Shown in pieces: positions 1 through 8,910 of a DNA stretch of 9,498 nucleotides. A program made the position numbers and the translations under genes. The notes beneath the pieces were generated by a model. That model had not been told where the DNA came from. It saw nothing but the letters and a program-made list of their open reading frames with translations, and ran no database searches. The stretch comes from an uncultured Acidobacteriota bacterium (GTDB lineage Bacteria > Acidobacteriota > Thermoanaerobaculia > Gp7-AA8). Every line of letters starts with the position of its first letter. The stretch's first letter is position 1. The DNA lies in contig CAMPKJ010000190.1 in the NCBI GenBank assembly GCA_946887105.1, positions 1 through 9,498 on the forward strand, written 5' to 3'.

Positions 1-208
1 TGCGGCCGTCGGGCAGGAACTCCAGCGCCCATGGGTGCTACAGTCCCGTGGCCACGGTGGTCACGCGGCCGGGCGCTGCCGTGATCTTCGGCGTCGGTGA
101 TTTGAGCGTGTTCTGCGTGTTCTGCGCGCTTTGCGCCGTCTGCGGAGATTGTGCGAAGCAGGCGATGGCGGCAAACGCGATCAGCGCGATCGGACGTACG
201 GATTTCAT
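1..208 (-). pseudogene. 5' part of an exported glucose/sorbosone dehydrogenase family gene, interrupted by an in-frame TAG
   Basis: Reading leftwards from the ATG at 208, the frame encodes 56 residues and then meets TAG at 40-38. The first ~20 residues (MKSVRPIALIAFAAIACFAQ) look like a Sec signal peptide: basic start, hydrophobic core, small residues near the cleavage site. A Gln/Thr/Ser/Pro-rich linker follows, then GRVTTVATGL. In the same frame directly after the TAG, up to the window edge, the codons read HPWALEFLPDGR. VATGL-x-HPWALxFLPDGR is the opening motif of soluble PQQ-type glucose/sorbosone dehydrogenases (six-bladed beta-propellers that oxidise sugars in the periplasm), with an acidic residue usual at x. 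One change, GAG to TAG, would explain the break. There is no strong ribosome-binding site. The start lies 14 bp after the ligase stop, so the two are probably cotranscribed. Decay, readthrough or a base-call error cannot be separated here; the rest of the gene is outside the window. Confidence 0.72.
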
Positions 209-222
209 GCGAAATCCGGAGT

Positions 223-1788
223 TCAATTTCCGGACCGGCCGCAGCCGCGGCTGAGGTTCCGAGCCGCGTCGGCGTGAGGAAACAACGCACGCGCGGCCAG
301 GGCGTGCCGGCATCGCTGCTGGCGGCGTCCGCCGCGAGCCAGCCGCAGCCGCAGGCGGTAGTTGCCGGGATCGATCTGTGCGGCACGAACGAGCGACTCC
401 CGATCGCTGCGCGTCACGTAGATCTGCATGGCCGTCAGCTGCATCGCACTGCGGACGGCGCCGAGGCTCGCGATGACGATCAGAACGATCGGGATGATGC
501 GACGCGAAGGCTTCGTGGCGGCGGGGACGTACAGCGCACCGAGCGCAGCCCAGACGAGAAACGTGGGAACCGCGAGCAGCAACACGGCATCGAACATCCC
601 GGTCACGCCCGCACCGGCGATCACGCCGAGGAGCGTCGCCGCATGCAATCCGTCTTCGGCATTGAACGCGGTGCGAAGCTGCTTCACGGCTCCGGCGAAC
701 ATGCTGAGGAACGCGAGCGCGAGCAGCACCGCCGCGATGGCGCCGCGCTCCGCGATCATCGCCACCCAGTCGCTGCTCGGCCACGGGTTCGACGTGGCCC
801 CTCCCTCGGAATCACTGAGCGACGGATCGTTCCGCGCGGCATGCTCCGGATATGCGACGGCCCAGTTCCCCGGCCCGACGCCGAGGAGCGGATGGCGCAG
901 CGCCATGCGCATCGATTGCTCGTACTGCACGAGCCGCCCGCGGCCGCTCCCCTCCTGATAATCGGCCACGCGCTTGACGGTCTCGAGATATGGATTGTCG
1001 CTGCGCCACTGCAGTTCGTTCGGGATGAGCAGCGCTGCCGCGACGCCGCCGGCGGTCAGGATGACGATCAGCGAAAGCCGGCGCCACGTCCGTCCATCGC
1101 GGCGCGACGGCGCGGACGCGAGCAGCGCGATGAAGAACACGACCAGCACCACCGCGAACGCGAGCCACGCCGCGCGCGAGCGCGTCAGTACGAGCGACGC
1201 GGTGACGATCGCCGCGCCGATCGCACCCGGGAACACGCTCCGCCCGCGCAACGCGGTCAGCATCACCAGCGGCAGTCCGAACGCGGCGATGTGCGCGACG
1301 AAGTTGCGATTGCCGAGCGTTCCGCCGGGCGCGCGATTCTCCGAGAAGATCGTCAGCTCGATGCCGTACGTCTGCAGCAGCGACGTGATCGCGCAGAGCA
1401 CGACCGCAAACGCGAGCGTGTCGAGCAGCGGCCGCGCGACACCGCGTTCGCGCAGCGCGCGCGCGATCCAGAAGAGGACCACCCCGGAGACGCTGATCGC
1501 CACCGCGCGGATGGCCAGCCAGTGATTGGTCGCGAAGACGCCGGAGATCGCGCTGAGCAGCAGGAAGAGCACGAGCAGCCGGTCGACGCGCGACATCTGC
1601 GTGCGCGTTGCGGCGTATCCGGCGATGCACGCGGTGAGATGCAACGCGAGCTCTTTCGGGATGAAGAAGCGATCGAGCTCGAACGCGTGCAGCGCCGCCG
1701 CGGCCACCACCACCGCGACCGCGCCGAGCTGCATCACGCGCAACGCGACGCGGGGCGGCGCGGGACCGATCGGTTCGATCACCGTCAT
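223..1788 (-). CDS. O-antigen ligase / Wzy_C family polytopic membrane protein
   Basis: A 521-residue membrane protein with about ten hydrophobic segments, for example near residues 20-36, 70-86, 95-109, 122-138, 164-180, 188-202, 207-224, 238-255, 349-365, 383-420 and 430-446. Family landmarks are LGNRNFVAHI (158-167), LTRSRAAWL (201-209) and, in a long periplasmic loop, RHPLLGVGPGNW (298-309), the pattern typical of Wzy_C proteins that join or polymerise lipid-linked glycans at the inner membrane. The segment PSSDWVAMIAERG (337-349) matches the usual HNxYLxxLxExG helix but lacks its His. The last ~60 residues (AAQIDPGNYRLRLRLA, then CRHALAARALFPHADAA) are soluble and look like a TPR-like helical pair, as in some bacterial members. 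The start at 1788 gives a short cytoplasmic N-terminus; only 35 bp separate it from the divergent gene. The glycan substrate cannot be told from sequence; it could also act in protein O-glycosylation or exopolysaccharide assembly. Confidence 0.85.
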   Translation of the reverse strand: MTVIEPIGPAPPRVALRVMQLGAVAVVVAAAALHAFELDRFFIPKELALHLTACIAGYAATRTQMSRVDRLLVLFLLLSAISGVFATNHWLAIRAVAISVSGVVLFWIARALRERGVARPLLDTLAFAVVLCAITSLLQTYGIELTIFSENRAPGGTLGNRNFVAHIAAFGLPLVMLTALRGRSVFPGAIGAAIVTASLVLTRSRAAWLAFAVVLVVFFIALLASAPSRRDGRTWRRLSLIVILTAGGVAAALLIPNELQWRSDNPYLETVKRVADYQEGSGRGRLVQYEQSMRMALRHPLLGVGPGNWAVAYPEHAARNDPSLSDSEGGATSNPWPSSDWVAMIAERGAIAAVLLALAFLSMFAGAVKQLRTAFNAEDGLHAATLLGVIAGAGVTGMFDAVLLLAVPTFLVWAALGALYVPAATKPSRRIIPIVLIVIASLGAVRSAMQLTAMQIYVTRSDRESLVRAAQIDPGNYRLRLRLARGGRRQQRCRHALAARALFPHADAARNLSRGCGRSGN

Positions 1789-1809
1789 CGGCGCGACTTT
1801 ATCGCGTGT

Positions 1810-1815
1810 GAGAAG
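1810..1815 (+). promoter_or_regulatory. Ribosome-binding site that favours the GTG start at 1824
   Basis: GAGAAG lies 8 bases before GTG 1824 and 17 bases before the next in-frame ATG at 1833. The spacing suits the GTG, which adds only three residues (MSL) to the protein. Confidence 0.5.
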
Positions 1816-1823
1816 ATTCGCGC

Positions 1824-2729
1824 GTGTCGCTCATGTACACCGCATCGGCGCTCCGCGATCCGTCTTCGCTGCGGACGTTCGTCCGTGAGGCCGCTCCCCG
1901 TCCGCCGTTCCGCAACGTCCTGATGGTCCATCCCGCGCACTTTCAGGTGCGCCACGTCATCAATCCACACATGGAGGGGATGATCGGCGCCGTCGATCCG
2001 GAGCGCGCGCACGAGGAATGGGAAGCGATCCGGCGCGCGTACGAGTCGCTCGGATTTCCGGTGATGGTCGTCGAGAGCGTGGACGCGTTTCCCGACGTCG
2101 TCTTCGCCGCGAATCAGCTGCTCCCCTACACCGGCGCCGATGGCAAGCCCGCGCTCGTTCTGTCGCACATGGCCAAGGTCGAGCGGCAAGGCGAAGTCGC
2201 GTACCTCGCGGAGTCGTTCCGCCCCCTCGGCTATTCGTTGCATCCGCTGCGCACCGTGCTGCCGCTCGAAGGCACCGGCGACGCGGTGTGGCATCCGGAC
2301 AGGAACCTGATCTGGGGCGGCCATGGTTTTCGCACCGACGAGTCGGCGTGGGCGGAGGTCGCGGAGATCACCGGCGCGCGCGTCGTGCCGCTCTCGCTGG
2401 TGAACGAGCACATGTACCACCTCGACGTCGCGCTGATGCCGATCGACGAGAGCACCGCGTTCTCCTATCGCGGCGCATTCGACGACGAATCGTGGGCGCG
2501 TCTCGTAGCCGGCTTTCCGCGCCTCATCGAAGTGCCCGCTGCCGAGGCGATGGAAGGCTTCGCGCTGAACGGCCATTGCCCCGATGGAAAGACGCTGCTG
2601 CTGCCGGCCGGCAATCCCGAGACGCGCCGCCTCGCGGAATCGATCGGACTGCATGTGCGCGAGCTGCCGACGCGCGAGTTTCAGAAGTCGGGTGGCTCGA
2701 TTTTCTGTTTGAAGAATATGTTGCCGTGA
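1824..2729 (+). CDS. Amidinotransferase-superfamily hydrolase (DDAH / arginine deiminase-like)
   Basis: A 301-residue cytoplasmic protein with the layout of the guanidino-group-modifying superfamily (dimethylarginine dimethylaminohydrolase, arginine deiminase, amidinotransferases). Visible landmarks in order are VLMVHPAHF (32-40), NPHM (47-50), the substrate-loop segment FPDVVFAANQ (89-98), the acidic catalytic region LEGTGDAVW (148-156, like the EGGD motif), GGHGFRTD (165-172), the catalytic His in YHLD (His199) and a C-terminal nucleophile Cys295 in SGGSIFCLKN. The Cys-His-Glu triad therefore looks intact. Such enzymes act on arginine, methylated arginines or citrulline through a covalent Cys intermediate; sequence alone does not separate these substrates. 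Length is normal. A GTG start is chosen because GAGAAG sits 8 bases upstream. It diverges from the ligase gene with 35 bp between starts and is followed by an inverted repeat that may end transcription. Confidence 0.85.
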   Translation: MSLMYTASALRDPSSLRTFVREAAPRPPFRNVLMVHPAHFQVRHVINPHMEGMIGAVDPERAHEEWEAIRRAYESLGFPVMVVESVDAFPDVVFAANQLLPYTGADGKPALVLSHMAKVERQGEVAYLAESFRPLGYSLHPLRTVLPLEGTGDAVWHPDRNLIWGGHGFRTDESAWAEVAEITGARVVPLSLVNEHMYHLDVALMPIDESTAFSYRGAFDDESWARLVAGFPRLIEVPAAEAMEGFALNGHCPDGKTLLLPAGNPETRRLAESIGLHVRELPTREFQKSGGSIFCLKNMLP

Positions 2730-2735
2730 ATCAGG

Positions 2736-2831
2736 GGCGTTGGGCGTTAGGCGGTAGGCGTTTGGGAAGTCTCGCAAGATGGCCCTCTCACGAAAATGCC
2801 CGAACGCCCACCGCCCAAAGCCTACCGCCTG

Positions 2832-2834
<3 letters not shown>
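2736..2834. repeat. Inverted repeat built from heptamer units, in a convergent junction
   Basis: The left arm is a tandem run of 7-base units: GGCGTTG, GGCGTTA, GGCGGTA, GGCGTTT (2736-2763), ending in GGG. The right arm (about 2799-2830), read on the minus strand, has the same style of units: GGCGGTA, GGCTTTG, GGCGGTG, GGCGTTC. The best pairing puts 2749-2766 against 2814-2830 with a single extra base; a second register, 2750-2766 against 2799-2815, also pairs well because the units repeat. It fills the space between the hydrolase stop (2729) and the reductase stop codon (2834-2832). A stem this strong could act as a bidirectional terminator or REP-like mRNA end; it has no T-tract, so a classical intrinsic terminator is not shown. 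Confidence 0.8.
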
Positions 2835-4458
<1,624 letters not shown>

Positions 4459-4476
4459 GGCCGTTGTTCTTCGGCG

Positions 4477-4896
4477 ATGGCGACGCATCCGACGAAAATC
4501 CGCACCGTGCTCGGCCGCGGACTGCGCTGCAAATGCCCGCGTTGCGGTGAAGGCGCGCTCTTCCAGCGGTGGATCGTCACGCACGAGCGCTGCTCGGCCT
4601 GTCATCTCCTCTACCAGCGCAATTACGGCGATATCTGGATGTTCATGCTCATCCTCGATCGCATCCCCATCCTGATCGCGATCGCGGTTTTGTATTTCGG
4701 ATTCCGCGCGACGAGCTGGATTGCCGTGACCGGTTTCGCGGCGGCCATGGCGCTGCCGCTGCTCGCCACGATGCGCAATCGTCAGGGGCTGGCGCTCGCG
4801 CTCGACTATCTGTCGCGCGTCTACCTGCCCGATCCGTCGGATGAGATTCACGGCGGACGGGAACTATCGGAATCGGAAGCAGCGGCGCTGCGCTGA
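4477..4896 (+). CDS. DUF983-type zinc-ribbon membrane protein
   Basis: A 139-residue protein with a small N-terminal zinc ribbon and a two-helix membrane anchor. The ribbon uses CPRCGEG (Cys20, Cys23) and CSACHLLY (Cys39, Cys42), with an extra Cys18 directly before. Hydrophobic segments lie at about 54-76 (WMFMLILDRIPILIAIAVLY onward) and 81-99. The arrangement CPxCGxGxLF, second Cys pair, then two helices is that of DUF983 proteins, sometimes found near cytochrome oxidase assembly genes, though none is seen here. The polar C-terminus (120-139) is likely cytoplasmic. No convincing ribosome-binding site precedes the start; translation may depend on the gene 18 bp upstream. The stop codon directly abuts a palindromic repeat. 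Its molecular role is unknown. Confidence 0.82.
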   Translation: MATHPTKIRTVLGRGLRCKCPRCGEGALFQRWIVTHERCSACHLLYQRNYGDIWMFMLILDRIPILIAIAVLYFGFRATSWIAVTGFAAAMALPLLATMRNRQGLALALDYLSRVYLPDPSDEIHGGRELSESEAAALR

Positions 4897-4897
4897 C

Positions 4898-4972
4898 GTC
4901 ATTCTGAGCCGCGGCGACGGCGAAGAATCTCACAATACGCAACGCGAGATCCTTCGCTTCGCTCAGGATGAC
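4898..4972. repeat. Palindromic intergenic repeat of the TCATTCTGAGC / TCATCCTGAGC type
   Basis: The left arm (4898-4931) begins GTCATTCTGAGC and ends GAAGAATCTC. The right arm (4946-4972), read on the minus strand, begins GTCATCCTGAGC and ends GAAGGATCTC. The outer 12 bases and the inner 10 bases each pair with one mismatch or wobble, while the middle differs in length (left arm 7 bases longer). The loop is about 14 bases. Repeats of this form are widespread between genes in several soil phyla. It starts two bases after the DUF983-type stop and runs into the debranching-enzyme gene, supplying its stop codon. It may serve as a bidirectional terminator or mRNA stabiliser; this is inference. 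Confidence 0.82.
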
Positions 4973-7041
4973 AGAGGCCGCTCCAACCGCAGCAACTCCG
5001 CCACGCCCCACGCCTGCGCGATGCATCCGCGCGGCAGGTACGGCTCCTCCGCATCGAAGACCTCGCTGACGCTGCCGATGCCAGCGTCGCCGAGGTGCGC
5101 TTCCAGTCCGCGCAGCATCTCGCGTGCGCCGTCACGATCGTCGGGATGCACCTTCAGATACGCGTCGACGAACGGCCCGATCAGCCAGCTCCACACCGTT
5201 CCCTGGTGATACGCGGCGTCGCGCGTGCGCAGGTCTCCCTCATAGGTGCGCTTGTACTCGGGATGACTGCGCGCGAGCGAGCGCAATCCGGGCGGCGTGA
5301 GCAATTCGTCGCGCACGACGTCGACGACGCGCATCCAACGCGAGCGATCGAGCACGGGATGATCGAGTGAGATGCTGAAAATCTGGTTCGGACGCAGCGC
5401 CGGATCGTCCATCCCATCTTCGCCGTCGACGATGTCATATAGATAACGCCCATCCTCGAACCAGAATCGCTGGTTGAAGGACACGCGCACGCGATCGGCC
5501 GCCTGCCGCAACGCGTCCGCGCGACCGGTGTCGCCCGCTTCGCGCGTCCACTGTTCGAGCAGCATCAGCGCGTTGTAAAAGAGCGCGTTGATCTCGACCG
5601 CCTTGCCGCGCCGCGGCGTCACCACCCAGCCGTCGACCTTGGCATCCATCCACGTCAGCTGATACCCCTCCGCACCCTGGCGCAGCAGACCATCGCGCGG
5701 ATCGACGCCGATGCCGAACCGCGTACCGCGCTGGTGGTGATCGATGATGTCGTCCAGCACCGGCAGCAACTGATTGAGCGTCTCGCGATCGCCCGACGCG
5801 TCGAGATATCTCTTCACCGCGTGGAAAAACCACATGGTGGCGTCCGCGGTGTGATAGACGCCTTCGTTCTCTCCCTCGGGGAACATGTTGGGAATCAGAC
5901 CATCGCGCACGTAGCTCGCGAACGTGCGCAGGATGCTGCCGGCCTCGCGGATCCGTCCGGTGGCGATGGTGAGCCCCTCCAGGCTGATCATCGTGTCGCG
6001 GCCCCAGTCCGTGAACCAGTGATATCCGGCGATCACGGTGCGCGGCTCGTCGCCTCCCGCGCGCATCCGCGCGGCATCGCTGCGCCGCGTCTCCGGCGTG
6101 ATCACGAACTGATCGGCCGCGAGAACGAGATTCGCGAGCAGCGTCTGCGTCATCTCGACGTTCGCGAGCGCGAGCAGTTTCTCGCGCCGCTGGTATTCCG
6201 CCGCGAATGCTTCCTCGGCGGACGTTCCGCTGATGACGTCCCACTCCTCGGCCGACGCGACTACCGTCACCGTTGCACCCGGTGCGAGCTCCACGCGGAT
6301 CGTCCCCGGCGTCCACAAACCGGCCGCGTGTCCGTACCCGCGGCTCTTCTCGAGGCGATACAGCAGCTCCGGCACCAGCCGCGCCGCACCGTCCATCGTC
6401 GCGTCACCACCGCGGACATCGATCCGCAGCGGATACGCGCCTTCGCTTTCGGCGATGGTCAGCCGCATCCCTTCCGCGAGGCAGACGTACGGCCGCTCGA
6501 TCGGCACCGTCACGTCGTACTCGTGCGGGCGGAAATGCACGGACGGCCGCAGCAGCAACTGCACCGGCTTCGACGCGGCGTCGAGGTGATAGGTGATGAA
6601 GGTGGTGTTCTGCTGATGCAGCATCATCACGCGCTTGGTGATGCGCACGTCGGCATTCGAGAAACGCCACACCGGCAATCCGAGCTCGAGTTTGAACTCT
6701 TCGAGAAATGCGATGTCGGGCAGCCGCACGTCGCCGACCGCGGGCTCGTCACCGCTGAGCGGCAACGTCGTGTCGCCCGCGACCACGTGCTCCTCGAGAT
6801 GATTGAGCATGACCGTGCGGCCGAACGGCACCGGCAGCGCCGCGATGAGCAAACCGTGATAGCGCCGCGTGGCGACGCCCGCGATCGTGCCGGTCGCGTA
6901 ACCGCCGAGGCCGTTGGTCACGATCCATTCGCGCGTCAGCAACGCCTCGGCCGGCTCGCCTCGCGTCCAGCCGTTCAGCTCGACTGTCACGCCTGGTTCT
7001 TCGCTGCGATCAGCAATGCGCATCGCGCTGGAATCTGCCAT
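4963..7041 (-). CDS. Amylo-alpha-1,6-glucosidase / glycogen debranching enzyme (GH133 type)
   Basis: A 692-residue cytoplasmic enzyme that hydrolyses alpha-1,6 branch points in glycogen-like glucan. The N-terminal domain (about 30-290) opens with EWIVTNGLGGYATGTIAG and RRYHGLL (59-65), typical of bacterial and archaeal GDE N-terminal domains. The C-terminal (alpha/alpha)6 catalytic domain holds HWFTDWGRDTMISLEGL (341-357, with Asp345 and Asp349), NMFPEGENEGVYHTADATMW (385-404), TWMDAKVDGW (463-472), VEINALFYNAL (482-492) and YHQGTVWSWLIGPF (611-624). It lacks the GH13 transferase half of eukaryotic debranching enzymes. The ATG at 7041 is chosen because GGAGG lies 7 bases upstream; it overlaps the end of treZ by 55 bp, so the two are cotranscribed and likely translationally coupled. 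The last two residues (SS) and the stop come from the palindromic repeat, so the original C-terminus may have differed slightly. Confidence 0.92.
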   Translation of the reverse strand: MADSSAMRIADRSEEPGVTVELNGWTRGEPAEALLTREWIVTNGLGGYATGTIAGVATRRYHGLLIAALPVPFGRTVMLNHLEEHVVAGDTTLPLSGDEPAVGDVRLPDIAFLEEFKLELGLPVWRFSNADVRITKRVMMLHQQNTTFITYHLDAASKPVQLLLRPSVHFRPHEYDVTVPIERPYVCLAEGMRLTIAESEGAYPLRIDVRGGDATMDGAARLVPELLYRLEKSRGYGHAAGLWTPGTIRVELAPGATVTVVASAEEWDVISGTSAEEAFAAEYQRREKLLALANVEMTQTLLANLVLAADQFVITPETRRSDAARMRAGGDEPRTVIAGYHWFTDWGRDTMISLEGLTIATGRIREAGSILRTFASYVRDGLIPNMFPEGENEGVYHTADATMWFFHAVKRYLDASGDRETLNQLLPVLDDIIDHHQRGTRFGIGVDPRDGLLRQGAEGYQLTWMDAKVDGWVVTPRRGKAVEINALFYNALMLLEQWTREAGDTGRADALRQAADRVRVSFNQRFWFEDGRYLYDIVDGEDGMDDPALRPNQIFSISLDHPVLDRSRWMRVVDVVRDELLTPPGLRSLARSHPEYKRTYEGDLRTRDAAYHQGTVWSWLIGPFVDAYLKVHPDDRDGAREMLRGLEAHLGDAGIGSVSEVFDAEEPYLPRGCIAQAWGVAELLRLERPLSS

Positions 7042-8858
7042 GGTCCGTCCTCCAATACATGCGGCGTACCGCTGCCGCCATAACGCGGCGACTCACTCGA
7101 CCAGATCACATCCCATTCCCGCGCCACCGGCGGCGCGAGCAGCGGCTCCGCAACGGTCTCGAGGTGGAGCGCCTCGCCGAGATTCACGAGCAGGAGACGA
7201 TCGCCGCGCGGGTGATGAAGCGCGCGCAGCACGAACGCGCGATCGGCGAGCACGGCGCCGTCGATGGTGACGCCGCGCGCGGGGAATGGCGGATCTTCGC
7301 GGCGGATGCGCAGGAGATCGCGGTGCAGGTCGAGCCGCGTCGCGTTGCGTTCGCGCTCGCTCCAGTCGAGCTTGCAGCGCCGGAAGACCTCCGGATCGTG
7401 CGGCGACGGCAACCGCTCCATCACCTCATCCGTCGCGAGCGAATCGAACTGCTGGAGGAACTCCTTTCTCCCCTTCTCGACGAGCTTCGCCAGCTTCGGT
7501 TCGTGATCGGCGAAATACAGAAACGGTGCCGAGGCGCCGAACTCCTGACCCTGAAACAGCATCGGCGTTGCGGGGCCGAGGAGCAGGAGCGCGGTCGCGG
7601 CGCGAAACGATGCGGGATCGGTGAGCTGCGGCAGCCGCTCGCCGGCCACCGAGTTCGCGATCTGATCGTGATTCTGCAGGTACCAGACGAACGTGCGCGG
7701 CGGAAAGCCGATCGACGACGTTCCGCGGCGCTGCTTCTGCCACGAATACCACTGTCCCTGATACAGAAACCCGTGCTTGGCCATCGAGACCAGTTCCTGC
7801 GGCGTGCCGCGATAGTCGTGGTAGTAGCCGTCGATGCGGCCCGTCAGCGCCACGCGCGCGGAGTGGTGAAAGTCGTCGTTCCACATCGCGTCGATGCCGT
7901 AGTCGCGAACGATCTTCACGTCCTGCGGCTCGTTTTCGGCGACCAGGAAAATCGTCCGATCGCCTGCCGCCGCGCGCGCACGTCGCGCGATCGACGCCAG
8001 CACGTGCTCGCCGCTGTGGTCGAAGACGCTCTGCGTGGCGTCGATGCGCAGGCCGTCGAGATGGAACTCGTCGATCCAGTACGCCGCGTTCGACGCGATG
8101 AAGTCGCGCACCGGGCCGGAGCCCTCACCGTCGAAGTTGATGGCGTCGCCCCAGTCGTTCTTGTAGCGCCTGGTGAAGTAGTACGGCGAGAACTCGCCGA
8201 GGTAATTGCCGTCGGGGCCGAGGTGGTTGTAGACCACGTCGAGGATCACGCCGAGACCGAACCGGTGCGCGGTGTCGACGAAATGGCGGAGCTCGTCCGG
8301 CGTGCCGTAGAGCCGCGTCGGCGCGTAGAGGTCGACGCCGTCGTAGCCCCAGCCGAAACGGCCGGGAAACTCGCACACCGGCAGCACTTCGAGCACCGTG
8401 ATCCCGGCGTCGCGGATCGGTTCCAGGTGGCGCTCGGCCGCCTTCCACGTCCCCTCGGCGGAGAACGTGCCGATGTGAATCTCGCTGATCACGGCCTCGT
8501 CGTGCGCGATCCCTTTCCATGCGGTGTCGTGCCATTCGTACGCGCGCGGATCGATCACGACGGAGGCGCCATGCGGACCGTCGGGCTGCCAGCGGGACGC
8601 GGGATCGGGATAGAGCTTCTCGCTGCGATCGAGGCGGAATCCGTACGCGGTTCCGGCGCCCGCACCGGACACGAGCGCGCAGAAGGAACCATCGTCTTCG
8701 CGCTCGAGCTCGTGCTCGACTCCGCCGATGACGACCGCCACGCGCTCGCGGCGCGGAGCCCACACCCGGAAATGTACGCCGCCGGGCTGAACCTCAGCGC
8801 CGGCCGGATATCGCCTCGACTGCACGGGTACAACCGGTGCAAGTTCGATGCGATTCAT
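6987..8858 (-). CDS. treZ: Malto-oligosyltrehalose trehalohydrolase
   Basis: A 623-residue GH13 enzyme that cleaves the alpha-1,4 bond next to the trehalose end of maltooligosyl-trehalose, releasing trehalose (TreY-TreZ pathway, cytoplasm). An N-terminal CBM48-like beta domain (about 20-105, GGVHFRVWAP at 26-35) precedes the barrel. GH13 regions are clear: DVVYNH (207-212), GLRIDAT (269-275, nucleophile Asp273), VAENE (306-310, acid/base Glu308) and NHD (396-398, Asp398). SEIHIGTFSAEGTW (125-138), FGWGYDGVDLYAP (168-180) and HDYRGTPQELV (347-357) are diagnostic of TreZ rather than branching enzyme or GlgX. Length is normal. No ribosome-binding site is evident before ATG 8858, but homology begins at about residue 15, so this start fits. 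It leads a two-gene unit with the debranching enzyme and diverges from the arsI-like gene; TreY is not in the window. Confidence 0.93.
   Translation of the reverse strand: MNRIELAPVVPVQSRRYPAGAEVQPGGVHFRVWAPRRERVAVVIGGVEHELEREDDGSFCALVSGAGAGTAYGFRLDRSEKLYPDPASRWQPDGPHGASVVIDPRAYEWHDTAWKGIAHDEAVISEIHIGTFSAEGTWKAAERHLEPIRDAGITVLEVLPVCEFPGRFGWGYDGVDLYAPTRLYGTPDELRHFVDTAHRFGLGVILDVVYNHLGPDGNYLGEFSPYYFTRRYKNDWGDAINFDGEGSGPVRDFIASNAAYWIDEFHLDGLRIDATQSVFDHSGEHVLASIARRARAAAGDRTIFLVAENEPQDVKIVRDYGIDAMWNDDFHHSARVALTGRIDGYYHDYRGTPQELVSMAKHGFLYQGQWYSWQKQRRGTSSIGFPPRTFVWYLQNHDQIANSVAGERLPQLTDPASFRAATALLLLGPATPMLFQGQEFGASAPFLYFADHEPKLAKLVEKGRKEFLQQFDSLATDEVMERLPSPHDPEVFRRCKLDWSERERNATRLDLHRDLLRIRREDPPFPARGVTIDGAVLADRAFVLRALHHPRGDRLLLVNLGEALHLETVAEPLLAPPVAREWDVIWSSESPRYGGSGTPHVLEDGPWQIPARCALLIAAKNQA
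7049..7053 (-). promoter_or_regulatory. Shine-Dalgarno sequence of the debranching enzyme, inside treZ
   Basis: GGAGG on the minus strand, 7 bases before ATG 7041. It settles the start in favour of the upstream ATG over the in-frame ATG at 7023 and over a GTG at 6990 that would overlap the treZ stop as GTGA. Confidence 0.75.
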
Positions 8859-8859
8859 T

Positions 8860-8881
8860 CACATGCGTATTGACAAATGTG
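8860..8881. promoter_or_regulatory. Candidate operator: inverted repeat over the -35 box
   Basis: CACAT (8860-8864) and ATGTG (8877-8881) form a perfect 5-base inverted repeat with a 12-base centre, extended to 6 of 7 if the flanking two bases are counted. The TTGACA box lies inside. The position, between two divergent genes and over a promoter, is where an ArsR-type repressor would bind; no regulator gene is in the window. Confidence 0.3.
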
Positions 8882-8898
8882 TATGGCAGCCCTATCTT
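8870..8898 (+). promoter_or_regulatory. Sigma70-type promoter of the arsI-like gene
   Basis: A consensus -35 box TTGACA (8870-8875) and a -10 box TATCTT (8893-8898, 4 of 6 consensus bases) are separated by exactly 17 bases. Transcription would start near 8905, leaving a leader of about 36 bases before ATG 8941. The region is clearly more AT-rich than the surrounding genes. Confidence 0.65.
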
Positions 8899-8910
8899 GC
8901 GTTTCATCAC

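Noticed and set aside
32..40. Programmed readthrough signal after the TAG, since the codons after it (CAC CCA) loosely resemble the CAR-YYA context
   Set aside because: That context is described for eukaryotic and viral readthrough, the third base does not fit, and no bacterial recoding element is visible.
151..1923. A 590-codon open frame on the plus strand opposite the O-antigen ligase gene
   Set aside because: It is Arg/His/Asp-rich with no hydrophobic core or domain, and mirrors a convincing membrane protein on the other strand; long antisense frames are expected at this GC content.
1785..2777. A 330-codon minus-strand frame opposite the DDAH-like hydrolase
   Set aside because: Composition (Arg/His-rich) marks it as a shadow; the plus strand shows the full Cys-His-Glu set.
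4898..4972. Insertion sequence ends
   Set aside because: No transposase and no target-site duplication is visible; the element is a short palindrome.
5734..8873. Two long plus-strand frames (5734-7083 and 7059-8873) opposite the debranching enzyme and treZ
   Set aside because: The translations are low-complexity Arg-rich sequence without motifs, while the minus-strand frames carry complete GH133 and GH13 catalytic motifs.
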